DNA of 64,000 nucleotides, from contig KN834809.1 in NCBI GenBank assembly GCA_000827265.1, positions 81,953 through 145,952 of the forward strand, written 5' to 3'. The stretch is from Collybiopsis luxurians FD-317 M1. Taxonomy: Eukaryota > Basidiomycota > Agaricomycetes > Agaricales > Omphalotaceae. Under the pieces are notes generated by a model. That model did no database searches. It was not told the origin of the DNA and saw only the letters and a list, made by a program, of their open reading frames with translations. Every line of letters starts with the position of its first letter. Position 1 is the first letter of the stretch. This document shows, in pieces, positions 1 to 11,169 of the stretch. Position numbers and translations under genes: made by a program.

Positions 1-150
1 GGCCCACCCCACAAGTTTTGTAGGTAGGTTTTTTCATCAGCTCTAGTCTTCAGTACATGCAGAGGTCTCATTTTCCTTAGGTTGATTATCTCTGGAGACA
101 ACATATGCGTGATCGAGGTGTGTTCATTTCCACCTCTTTCACATTGGTGC

Positions 151-270
151 CTGATGTACACTTACACATTCCAGCTCGCACATTCACTTTCCAGCTCACA
201 CATTCACTTTCTGGCTCGCACATTCGCATTTCAGCCCACACATTCCCATTCTAGCCTCCACATTCACAGT
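151..270. repeat. Subterminal tandem repeats, about 20-bp unit
   Basis: Six imperfect units of about 20 bp, each starting CACATTC and ending in a variant of CAGCTC or CAGCCC, are stacked head to tail. The same unit appears in inverted orientation at about 1665-1730. Such subterminal arrays are typical of transposase-binding regions in DNA transposons; that role is inferred. Confidence 0.6.
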
Positions 271-479
271 CAATCTTTCCTATTCACCTAGACAGCAAGG
301 GTGAGAAATTGTTAGAGGAACATATAATAACTAAGTGTATATTACTGAACTCACTGCACCATCATGAAGTGCAGTGACTAGAAGTTACTGGACCAGTTTT
401 GTGGAGCAAGTACAAGAAAGGTATTTACAACAGGTATTTGTGCATGAGTCCAAGAAGATTCTGTAGCATTTCTCCTCAT

Positions 480-1470
480 TGAGGTCAATAAGAGATATCT
501 AATACCAGCCTGTACCAGTACCGAAGTTACTATATGCCCAATCATAAGCAAATGTACCCTGATTGTAATCTAAACCGGTTGAATTAACAGTACTGGATGA
601 ACTTCCAAGAATCAATTCTAGCTGAGCTATATCCGCATTAGACAATGGCTCTGCTGAATCAAATAGAGACCTGTTGAAGCTTGAGGATCCTCCAGGGGTG
701 GGGGAACATGTATAGCTGAGACATTTCTGGCAATGCCGGATTCAGTAAGTCAATTGGTACAGGTAATGAATGGACAAAAGAGAAATTGGAGCCAGGGGGA
801 CCAGTCGAGGGTGTGTGATTGAGAGGTTTTGCAACACAAGAGCAGGGAGTGAATGCAGTGGAAGGAGCCAGGTAACCAGCAACAATGCTGACTCATGTTT
901 TCACAGGAGTCACCTCGAATGGCCACTGGCAACTGAAATATTGTGCACAGAAAGACAGAATAGAGCTTACAATTGAACAATTCAAGCATATCAAAGTTAA
1001 TTGGGGCAACTGAAGTTGGAGCACTTTGGATTTCTACAGTGACATGTCTATTGAATAAGCAAGAATAAAGGCATCCGATGATGTATGTACCACTATCATG
1101 GGCCAACTTTGGCTGAGGATATGGAGCTGCCAACTCCCGAGCACAATTCCCAGTACCTGTGGTGGTAACACAACCACTGGAGTTGGATAGTGCTGCACCT
1201 ACACGACGACTCTGAGCTGGTTTCCCTGAGACTTCTTGTATCTTGGTTTTGAGATTCTTTGCTTGATGCTCAGGAGTGCGAAGTTCATCCTGAAGACCTG
1301 ATAGCTTTTCTTGCTGACCAGCTATAGCATGTTAAGAATCCTGTAGCAAAGTTGACACATGACAAGAGGGATTTGTCACCATTAGCTTGGTTCCAATATA
1401 AGTGGAACCTTACCTGAAATTCATGCAGAATTGCTTCAAAGTTGGGATTTTGGCCATTCTGGTCATTCCC
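480..1470 (-). pseudogene. Decayed gag-like or coiled-coil gene fragment
   Basis: On the minus strand a reading starts near 1475 with MEGNDQNGQN, passes what looks like an intron (donor near 1419), and continues as a hydrophilic helix-forming stretch (QQEKLSGLQDELR) from about 1320 to 1230. It then becomes a Thr/Ser/Gly-rich section near 1200-1130, and another plausible coding patch (SLFDSAEPLSNADIAQLEL) lies at about 650-580. Frames do not join cleanly, so at least one shift is needed. The order of coiled coil then low-complexity linker resembles Gag N-termini of fungal Ty3 elements, but no CCHC knuckle is visible. The identity is uncertain; the coding character is the main claim. Confidence 0.35.
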
Positions 1471-2437
1471 TTCCATCTTTCTCAGGCTGGACAATGGGGT
1501 AATGCTTGGAAACAGTGCGAGATGATTAAGGTGCAAAGGAAAGGTGCAGATTTGAAATAACATGTTCCACAATGTTCTGAAAGGCAGCCATTATTCTGTT
1601 CATTCGGCCAATTGTGAATGAGGATTAGCCAAATGTGGAAGTGTGTCCTATTATGTGGATGAGCACACCGGAATATGAATGTGTGGGCCGGAATGTGAAT
1701 GTGCGAGGCAGAATGTGTAAGTGTCTCTCAGGCACCAATGTGAAAGAGGTGTCTATATACTATACTCTGTGTGATCAGCTCTGGCATCCATCCCTTTGTG
1801 GACCTTTGACTTGTACAAACTTGATTGGGATATGATGGTTTTCCATGTTGGACTCATTGTGAATAGGTATAGTCATGTGTCTCTTACTTCAGTATTCTTA
1901 TAGCCTATCATGAAAAATGGACACCTAAAGTGAAGAGAGTAGCGAGGGGGGCTTTTGTGTGAGTTTTGATCTTTTGAAGGATATTCATTGTGCTGATCTT
2001 TTTTCAATAAAAAGGGCTTCGCTAGTTGGTCTCAGTACCTCCATTGTACATCCAAACCAACTTGGTTTTACCAATAAACATTGGCAGTCTTTTTGCTCTG
2101 GATGGAGACAAATTGGGGCTGCACTGTTGATTTATGCTTTTCCTCAACCTTTGCCCCATATATTTGGCCTCTTTCCATCTCATTTTCAGATCACTCTGAA
2201 CTTGTACATTCTGTATTGGGCTACAAGTCTCAGGAACTGTCATTGAAGCTGATCTCAAGCATAATGGACAGCTAAGGGTCAAGAGACCTATGTCTGTTTG
2301 TTAGCGAGAACTCCAACCTCATCTTCTTGCATACCGCTTACAGTTTCCCATTACTTCCACCCTCCCTATTTTCCTCATCCTCACTTTCCACACCACTATC
2401 ATACCAATATATCCCATCTGACCATCCTCATCCTGAA

Positions 2438-2974
2438 ATGCTGCATATAAATCCAGCAGGAAATCCATTTGCAAGACCTGTGTTCATACCAAAATACCCT
2501 CAGTTGGAAGTTTGCATAAGTGCAAATGCCAAGCTTGCTGAAAGGCATCCTCTTGTCTGTATGTTCCAATCATTCATGAACCTCTCTCAGGACAAGCCAG
2601 ATGCAGAGCCTCTGACTACCAGTATTAAGGTATGTTTTCTTTTATCAAGTATGCTTCAGCATGAGATTCACAGTGCATTATGTCTTCTAGGTGACAGTCA
2701 TGACACATCTTGCAGTTGACCATGAGGATGTAGATATAGGCAAGTATAATTAACTGATTCATGAGCTGTGTAGTTTACTTTTACCCAATACTTTATTCCA
2801 TATTGCTGTCATTACTTGCTGCATTGATCTTTATTTTGCCTTAACTATTTATCTGCCTGTTGCTAGCTTGATTCATACATTATCTGTCCCATTTATGCCA
2901 GTCTTTACAGATTATCACCCCTTGCAGTTTAGAACAATCAAAATTCATGGACCAAAGAGTTTCATTATATCCCA
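2438..2974 (+). CDS. Possible spliced hypothetical gene fragment in the transposon island
   Basis: From an ATG at 2438 an open frame continues to an apparent donor at about 2629 (AAG then GTATGT). It resumes after a TCTAG acceptor near 2690 (VTVMTHLAVDHEDVDI), and a further segment starting DYHPLQFRTIKIHG lies after an acceptor near 2910 and ends at a GTAAGA donor near 2974. The second donor would be GC rather than GT. No domain was recognised and the 3' end was not found. Base composition is CpG-poor like the surrounding transposons, so it is probably part of an element. Confidence is low because no family supports the exon joins. Confidence 0.25.
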
Positions 2975-3646
2975 AGTAAGATTTGTGAGTGAGTGTATTG
3001 AAAATATGATTCTGCTTGTCAATTGAATAGCCTCAGTCTCTGTTGAGGCTCTTGCAATGGAATGTAATGTACCTTTTGTCTACAGTAATGCTGTGCCACA
3101 GAAGGTTGTAAGGCACCATGGTTAAAGTTGAAAGTCAAAGAGTGATGTTTGGGAAATGTTTCCCAGAATCAATGCCAGTGTGCACTCAATATTATTGATC
3201 ATGAGGACTCCTCCACTGAGAGAACAAAAAAAGCATCATGCTCAATGTGGAATGCAAATGGGACATCTCTGAACAACAGTTTCCCAGCCCATATCCATTC
3301 ATCAGACCCACCCATAGAGTGGAGTGCAACTTGCAAGTGGAAAGCCACCAGGATATTCTTCAGTGACAGCTTGTGAAGTCAGGCCAGTTGCCTTGTTTGT
3401 GAATAAATACACTCAGACCTGAGTGCTAAACAAAGTTATATCAAGTCTAAATATTTCTGTTCACCATTTCACTGTCCAAACCCTTCAATCCACCCATCCT
3501 TTGAGTCTCTGACCCTTACAATAAATAATATTCATCATTCAATTGAATAAACAAGTATCTCCAGAAGACTTCAGAAACCCTGGAAGATGACAAATAGGCA
3601 GTTAGAGCAAGATACTGATCAATACAAAATAGAACTTGCATATCTT

Positions 3647-4092
3647 TCAGTCTCTCCTTGAATCCTTTCCCCTTGTTGAATGCAGCCTTGCAGAATCTTT
3701 ACCCTTTGTCAACCTGTGCTTCTTGGCAGGTGGAAGAGTAATGTCATCTGGTGTGTTATTATTTGTGGTCAGTGCAAGTTGTTTAGTCTTGCTACATGTC
3801 CTGGGCCCTTCATTCCCATATGGTACTGCAGATGCCACAGACTCAGACATATGGCCTTCTGCAATCTGTGATTCAGCCCTGTTTCTGTATTTCTTTTCAT
3901 AACTGCTCCCAGCCTTGGAGTTATTTCCTGCAAAATACTGGGCATCAGTATATTGAAAATAGGGAAAATATCTTGAATACTGTTTAGCCCACAATCAGTA
4001 GTGGAGTGGAGGAAGCCAGAAGGACCAGAAGAAGCAGACATAGATCCAGTGGTAGTCAAGGTTGAAGTTTGGGACATAGAAGTAATGCCCAA
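3647..4092 (-). CDS. Small hypothetical protein with Ser/Thr-rich start and basic C-terminus
   Basis: Two exons join in frame: 4092-3981 and 3927-3647, with a 53-base intron that begins GTATTC, has a CTGAT-like branch point and ends TTTTGCAG. The product is 130 residues. The first third is rich in Ser and Thr (MSQTSTLTTTGSMSASSGPS), and the C-terminal half is rich in Lys and Arg with a PAKKHRLTKGKDS patch that could act as a nuclear localisation signal. The exon total divides by three and there is no internal stop, unusual in this island where other frames are broken by TGA. No family is recognised. It could be an element-borne accessory gene or chance. Confidence 0.4.
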
Positions 4093-4834
4093 AAGGCTGG
4101 TAAATGGAAATTTGGATGTAGAAACATGGCTAGAAGAAAAGCCGGGCTGAATAGCAACCCATAGAGGATCAGAAACCTAAGACAACACTTAATTGATTCT
4201 GAAAGTAAGAGACTCACCTTTATAGTACACAAGAATGCACCAAAATTAAAAGTCTTTCCAAAGAATGGAAGAAGGAAAGCAGTGACTAACTGGCTAATAA
4301 TAAGGAAAGGATTAGATGGGGCAACAAGTGGGCAAAGATAAGGACAAAGAGCATACATTCTAAAAGAATGATAGAATATGGTAAGGAGGAATGCAGTAAA
4401 ACACATATAAAGTGAGTAACTTATAAACTAAAAGCAAAGGTGACCACATTATAACCAATCAGAATGCAGGAAGAAGTAGAATGAAGCAACTTACAAACTA
4501 GGAAACAAAATAGTTCACCTGCTGTAGGCATGGAATGATGTTGAAAGATGGAAAATCACACACATTCTAAAAGTTGCAAAAATTGAGGTAATTCAAAATC
4601 TGTAAGACACAATTTTTGAAAGAATTAAATAGAGAACTTGCAAACTGTCAAAATGAATGACACCCTATCAGTATATTGATCACAGAGTATGGAAATAATT
4701 AAAACTTCACATACTACATAGAAATGTGGTAAGTAGTAGTTATATGAAAGAATACAAGTATACCACTTACAGGCTAGATGGAGATTTCCTCATGTAATGA
4801 ACATCAGCTGGCTCAAGATAGGAAACAGAAAAAA
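4093..4834. other. Gene-free, CpG-poor AT-rich spacer
   Basis: No convincing open frame, RNA gene or repeat structure was seen here. Short ORFs on the minus strand read as hydrophobic low-complexity sequence and look spurious. The stretch separates the small spliced ORF from the 77-bp array and shares its depletion of CG dinucleotides. Confidence 0.5.
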
Positions 4835-5491
4835 GATTGATTTCCAGGGGACATGGGAGATGCGGAACTCACCTCCTATGGGAAAGGGGAATTTCCAATG
4901 GAGTGAGCAGAGATTAATTTCCTGGGGACATGGGAGATCCAGAACTCACAGACTATAGGAAGGGGGAATTTCCCAGTGGAGTGAGCAGAAATTGATTTCC
5001 AGGGGACATGGGAGATCCACAACTCACCTCCTATAGGAAGGGGGAATTTCCAATGGAGTGAGTAGAGATTGATTTCCAGGGGACATGAAAGATCCAGAAC
5101 TCACCAGCTATGGAAAGGGGGAATTTCCAATGGAGTGAGCAGAGATTGATTTTCAGGGGACATGGGAGATCCAGAACTTACAGACTATGGGAAGGTGGAA
5201 TTTCCAATGGGGTGAGCAGAGATTGATTTCCAGGGGACATGGGAGATTCAGAACTCACAATCTATGGGAAGTGGGAATTTCCAATGGAGTGAGCAGAGAT
5301 TGATTTCCAGGGGATATGGGAGATCCAGAACTCACATACTATGGGAAGGGGGAATTTCCAATAGAGTGAGCAGAGATTGATTTCCAGGGGACATGGGAGA
5401 TCCAGAACTCACAGACTATGAGAAGGGGGAATTTCTGATGGAGTGAGCAGAGATTGATTTCCAGGAGACATGGGGGATCCAGAACTCACAG
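4835..5491. repeat. Minisatellite: 77-bp unit, about 8.5 copies
   Basis: The word GATTGATTTCCAGGGGACAT recurs at 4835, 4912, 4990, 5067, 5144, 5221, 5298, 5375 and 5452, giving spacings of 77 or 78 bases. Each unit also carries GATCCAGAACTCACAGACTA and GGGGGAATTTCCAATGGAGT with scattered substitutions. The array ends inside the ninth unit at about 5491, shortly before the first gag-like sequence of the Ty3 element. Tandem arrays in the untranslated leader of LTR elements are known in other lineages; whether this one belongs to the element or merely sits next to it is not settled. Confidence 0.9.
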
Positions 5492-5739
5492 AGTCTCATT
5501 TCAACTTAGAAGAAATTTGTCCAAACTTAAGACAGCTCTGATCAAACCTGAAAGAGCCCTGTATAAGCTCAGCACAGCCTCACTTCAATGTCTTGTCACA
5601 CTTAGTCTTCCAGTTCTTGCTTCACATAATTCCAATATTTACAGAGCTCAATTAAGGACTAAATGACTATGCTAATGTAAACAGATAATATAACTGGGAC
5701 TCAAGCACTCCAACCCTGCAAGATTTCACTATTAGCAGC

Positions 5740-6620
5740 TACTCACTATAACAATTTGCTGAAACAGGAAGAGGCTGGTATACCCATTCCTGCCCTCTGT
5801 ACTTGGATAGACTTCATTGCAGAATTCACATTGTACTTCAGATTATTCAACCTTGCATGAGATGCACAGGTAAAACTGGCCTGGATCAAACAGATGGACA
5901 ACAAGTTGTTTGTGACATTCATCATTTGATTCCAGGAGTATGCATTCAAAACAGGATACAATGACATGGCATTGGTAGCAATGCTCCAAGGGGCAGTAAC
6001 AAGGAGTCTCGACATTACAGTAGTGGCTCAATCCCCCTCAGAATTATCCACAATGGGTACAGTGATTCCAGGAGTTGGACAATTCAATTTGTGCAACTGA
6101 TGCAGCTCATTCTTGTGGAGGAAATTCTGTTTTCAGGATGTATAATCCTATGGCCCCATTGAATCCTCAAAACTCTAACCTGCAACAAGGATCCAATAAT
6201 AATAACCCCCAGCAAGCAGGGGGTCAACAAGGTAGGAATCAAGGTAACTGGTCCAACTGTCAAAAGGGAGCTGCAGCCTGGGATAGTAATGTAAATTTGG
6301 ACAATATTAGTGGTACAGCATATGGACAATCTGAGGACTTTATGAGTGTCTCGAGTCAGAATGGAAATAGCGGAGAAGGCTTAGAAAACCAGGGAGGAAA
6401 CAATGGAGCCTTGAAAAACCCAGGAGACAAAGAATTCCTATGGGCGATTTGAGCTGCCAGGACTCCTGAGCAAGTTGAGGAGTTCTGTCAACATTGTAAA
6501 TTGGGACTCTGCTACAATTGTGGAGGCTCAGATCATATTGGTAAAGATTGCAAAAATCAGGAGAATTGGGATCCTCCAAAAAAATGGAACTTCAAATATA
6601 AACAATCAACAAAGTGACCA
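5740..6620 (+). pseudogene. Degenerate gag of the Ty3 element
   Basis: A frame beginning near 5746 gives a Gag-like helical region (LLKQEEAGIPIPALCTWIDF, later YAFKTGYNDMALVAMLQGAV) interrupted by two TGA codons at positions where related Gag proteins usually carry charged residues. Downstream in a different frame is an Asn/Gln-rich linker (about 6150-6400) and then a zinc knuckle of the form C-x2-C-x4-H-x4-C at about 6508-6550 (CYNCGGSDHIGKDC). A further TGA sits at about 6450. The knuckle identifies the nucleocapsid part of Gag, which binds the element's RNA. The frame change between capsid and linker may be an indel or a lost intron. Confidence 0.7.
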
Positions 6621-6691
6621 GTTGAGGGCTGCAACTTTTACCTTGGAAGGGGACCTGTCTAACAACAAAATTTGGAATGTCAAGATAGAAA

Positions 6692-9600
6692 ATGACTCAG
6701 GAAAAGCAGAGGGGATTCCAGAGACACACTAAGAGCAACCTGGAATCCAAAAAATCCTGCTCAAGTGATCTGTCATGGGGCAGTAGTAGAAAAAAATCCC
6801 CAGCTTGTCTTTTGTCTTGCTCTAACAACTCATCTCTCATTTCAACACATTTCCCCTTCTCCAATTCTGAAAATCTAAGCTATAATACTCTTATTGATTC
6901 AAGCACAACTTGTTCTTTTATTGATAAAAACCTTGCAGAAAAATTCCCAAAAAATATTTCTCATTTAGATACTCCAATCCTACTTGAATTATTCAATGGT
7001 CAACCAACTTTGGCAGGAGATATAACAAAAATTTTTAAAGATACTATCAGCTTTGCCAATGGTTCAATTCAAACAGTTGAATTCCTAATAACCCAACTAC
7101 ACCCAACAGCTCCTATCATGTTAGGTTTACCATGGCTCAAAGAATTCAATCCTGAAATAAATTGGAAGGATTTGACTTTGACATTCCAAGGAAGAGAACA
7201 AATTTCAGCTTCACTAGTTGATTTGTTCACCGGTACATGGAACTTGAATACTAGTGAGAAGCAGGATACACCAATCCCTGACTCAAAACACAAATCAGCC
7301 TATAGTGAACAAATAAACAAAGAAGAAAATGTGGATGTAGACTCATCAGTTTTGGAATTCAATGAATGGTTGATATATACAAATTGGGCTAATGATTACA
7401 ACAAGGATCTTGAAAAATGGAAAAATAAATACAACATAGGGGACAATGGAAATGGATACTCTGAGAAAGCATTGAAAGCTTGGGCAGAAAAGATTGACAA
7501 AAGAAGTTTGAAACTGCCAGCATACAAGCAGAAATGAAGGTGGATATATAAATGAGTCAGAAAATTGCATCAGGATTCTATTCCACAAGGCCTGTCAACA
7601 AGGGTATTGAATATCTCAAAAACCTCTGCACTCCAGCAACAGAGAAAACATATGAAACAAGGGATGAAGATAGGAAAACCTGAAAAGGTCAAAAGGAGAA
7701 TGGGTCCAAACCTCCCAGGCAAGGCAGTAAGTCTCATAAGTGCAGCTGCAATGGATACTATAATACAAGACAGAATGCCTGCCTATTTCCTGCATATCAC
7801 CACAGTCCCAAATCAAGTGAATAATGATGATACTGCTAATACAGAAAAATCTGCAACTCATGAGTTGATTCAAGGAAATAGGGAAGCTTCAGAAAAGCTT
7901 CTGACAGACATAGGGACTGGAAAAACTCAAAAGGATGAAAAAGAGTTACTCAAACATGTTCCCAAGAAGTATTGAGACTTCCTGGACATGTTTTCCCCAG
8001 GAGAAGCAAAAGTCTTACCTCCACACTGTCTGTACAATTTAAAAATTGAAATGGAAGGGGACTCAGCTCCTCCCTTTGGGAAACTCTATAACATGTTGGA
8101 AATGGAACTAAAAGCCCTAAAGGATTATATAGATGATATGCTAGGGAAAGGGTTTATTAGAGCCTCCAACTTGCCTGCTGGGGCTCCAGTTCTATTTGTA
8201 AAAAAGAAGGATGGAAGCCTAAGGCTTTGTGTTGACTATCAGGCCTTGAATCAAATCACAAGGAAGAATAGGTATCCCTTACCCCTCATAGGACCACTAG
8301 TTGACCAACTACAAAGGGCAAAATACTTTATGAAACTCAATTTGAGAGCAGGATATAACAATGTCTGAATAGCAGAAGGCCATGAATGGAAAACAGTGTT
8401 TCAAACATGATACAGGTCCTACAAGATGCTGGTAATGCCATTCAGATTAACAAATGCCCCCTCAGCTTTCCAATTTTTTATGAATGACATTTTCCATGAC
8501 TTGATCAATGTATGCATGGTTATTTACTTGGACAATATCCTCATTTATTCAAATGACAAAAAAACACATGAGGAACAAGTCCAAAAGGTACTACAGTGAC
8601 TACAAGACAACCACCTCCATGCAAAACCAGAAAAATGCAGTTTTGATATGGACACAGTGGAATACCTGGGGATAATCATAAACCCTGAAGGAGTGTTGAT
8701 GGACCCATCCAAAGTCAAAGCCATAACACCTTGGCTAGTTCCACAGAATATAAAAGAACTGCAATCATTTTTGGGTTTTGCAAATTTCTATTGCAGATTT
8801 ATTGACAATTCTAGTGGGATAACAAAAGCCCTAATGCCACTACTGCAAAAGGATGCTATTTGGCATTGGGACAAGTCATGTCAAAGTTTCGACTTATTAA
8901 AAAATGCCTTTACACATGCCCCAGTGCTACAACATTTCAATCCAGAACTTCTGATTATTCTGGAATGTGATGCATCAGATTGGGCAATAGCAGGAATATT
9001 GTCTCAGCTGGATCCAAAAACTGGAGAAATACATCCAATTGCTTTTCATACTCGATCCATGATACCAGCTGAAATAAATTACAATATTTATGACAAGGAA
9101 TTACTGGCTATTGTGGAATGTTTCAAAGTTTGGAGAGCCTATTGTGACAGTTTGAGATTCCAAATACAAGTCTACTCTGATCATAATAACCTGCAATGGT
9201 TCATGACCACCAAACAGCTATCAGCAAGACAAGCTAGGTGGTCAGAAGCTTTGTTGGGATTCAACTTTTGAATCAATTATTGACCTGGAACTTTGGGAGC
9301 AAAACCAGATGCTCTGATGAGACGAGCAGATGTATACCCAAAGAAAGGAATTGATAGGGACTCTGCTAGAGCAGGAAGAGAGCAAATATTGATTCCTCCA
9401 GAACAGCTCAATGCAGCATTGCTTTTGAATGAGGATTTGTTATTAGAATGAATTCAAAAGGCAGAACAAGACAAGTTCATGCAAGACACAATAAAGCTGA
9501 TTTGAGAAGGAAAGATTAAAAATGTGGTATTTGAAAATGGGTTACTTATATGACAAGGTCATATATATGTCCCTAATGACACAGACCTTTGACAAGATGT

Positions 9601-10963
9601 ACTATCTGCCTATCACAATCACACACTCAGAGGACATCCAGGCAAGAAGAAAACAAAAAAGATACTCAATCAGTTGTTCTTTTAGAAAGGAAGCAGCAAG
9701 AATGTACATCACTATGTACAAAGCTGCCATACTTATATAAGATCCAAGGCTAGAAGAACTCTCCAATATGGGAATCTGAAACCTCTACCCATTGGGCAAA
9801 GACCCTGGAGCTCAATTTTGATGGACCATATAGTACAACTCCTGAAAGCAGGAAAGGAACAATTTGATGCAATCCTAGTAGTAGTAGATCGGCTCACAAA
9901 ACAAGCCATCTATATTCCCTGTCACATGACAGACACTGCAAAGGACTTTGCAAGACTATTCCTCAAAAATATATTCTCAAAACATGGGCTACCAGTGGAT
10001 ATCATCTCGGATTGAGGAAGCTTGCTTATATCCCAGTTTTGGAAGGAATTGTGTAAAATACTTGGTATCAAGTCTCAACTCTCAATGGTATACCATCCTC
10101 AAACAGATGGGCAAACAGAAAGAACTAATCAAAGCCTCAAAGGATACCTAAGAATCTATACGTCTTATGACCAAGATGACTGGGATGCCTTATTACCTAT
10201 TGCAGAATTTGTATATAACAACACTCCCCATTCAACTACAGGGTTAACACCCTTCTTTGTGAATAAAGGATACCATCCAAAACTCTCAATTAACCTATCA
10301 AAGGTAAATGACTTGGAAGCAAATCAGTATGCTACAGAGTTAAAGGAATTACACAAATATTTGAAACAGCGCATATACGAAGCAAACAAGGCAGCAGTGA
10401 ATCAGTACAATTGCCACTGTGCCAGAAACCCAGATTGGAGAAAAGGCAACCAAGTCTGGTCAGACATAGGTAACATCCAAACAAGAAGGCCTATTAAAAA
10501 GTTGGATCACAAGTGGACAGGACCTTACACAATACTCAATAAAATTGGATCTCATGCATATCAACTTGAGTTACCGGGGGACCTACAATGAATCCACAAT
10601 GTGTTCCATGTCAATAGACTAAAATTGCATTACCTGGATCCTTTCCAGTGAGTTGTATCACCTCCCCTACCAATCTACATCAAAGGGGAACCAGAATACA
10701 AAGTTGAGTCAATAAAAGATAGTTGTCCAACAGGAAAAATAGACAGAGGAATCCAGTACTTAATCAAATGGAAATGGTATGATGAGGAATCCTGGATTCC
10801 CTGGAAAGGTATGGTAGGAAGTATTGATTTGATTCACAAGTGGGAGAAAGCATATCCAAGGAAACAAAAGTTACCTCTCAAGCTCCTCAAAGAACTTGAA
10901 AGCCTAGCCCTGCAAGATGAGGAGGAAAGGGAGTTGAGACAGGCAGTCAAAGCTGTCATTTAA
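6692..10963 (+). pseudogene. pol (protease, RT, RNase H, integrase, chromodomain) with 15 in-frame TGA codons
   Basis: One reading frame runs the whole length without a frameshift. Protease is at 6880-7180 with the active motif changed to Asp-Ser-Ser. RT is at 8000-8700 with [29 protein letters not shown] and YLDN, where YLDD is usual. RNase H follows (DASDWAIAGILSQ). Integrase has an HHCC finger near 9610-9720 and D, D and E residues at MDHIV, IISD and DGQTERTNQ. The chromodomain at 10690-10880 reads YLIKWKWYDEESW. Stops lie at 7535, 7553, 7973, 8366, 8408, 8597, 9269, 9281, 9449, 9503, 9551, 9590, 10013, 10589 and 10649 (all TGA) and 9683 (TAG, at a conserved Trp). The frame ends in TAA at 10961-10963. 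The protein could not be made without read-through. Confidence 0.85.
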
Positions 10964-11001
10964 TTAGGAGAAATGACTCTTGAAATTGAAACCTCAACCT
11001 T

Positions 11002-11011
11002 AAAGGGGGGG
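11002..11011 (+). other. Polypurine tract after pol
   Basis: AAAGGGGGGG followed by TAA sits 38 bases after the end of pol, where a Ty3 element normally primes plus-strand DNA next to its 3' LTR. Here the LTR start (TGTTATG) does not follow; instead about 3.6 kb of antisense coding DNA intervenes before a second, near-identical tract at 14581. The role is inferred from position and composition. Confidence 0.5.
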
Positions 11012-11169
11012 TAAAAGCATTACTTCAAGTTTTCATTTCCAATTTCTCAACATATTTCTCTTTATTATTATTAAAAATCATAACAATTCATGAGTCTATT
11101 TCAGGGAAATAAAAGCATACAGTGGGCATAGTTTGGGAAATATGAGTACAGAAGGCTGGAACAGAAGGA

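Larger units (their letters stand above)
131..1751. mobile_element. Element bounded by long inverted repeats (putative non-autonomous transposon)
   Basis: The left arm (about 131-270) and the right arm (about 1660-1751) are inverted copies of each other. The left arm reads CACCTCTTTCACATTGGTGC followed by units built on CACATTCA; the reverse complement of the right arm reads the same words in the same order with a few mismatches. The arms enclose about 1.4 kb of CpG-poor DNA that includes a decayed minus-strand coding region. No transposase is recognisable inside, and target-site duplications could not be defined because the outermost ends have diverged. It could also be a fold-back or Helitron-like relic. 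Confidence 0.55.

Noticed and set aside
6692..10963. TGA as a sense codon (recoding) in this organism
   Set aside because: Host genes in the same window (TAN1, RFC5, GUT2, the G-alpha and zinc transporter genes) end naturally with TGA, so TGA is a normal stop here.
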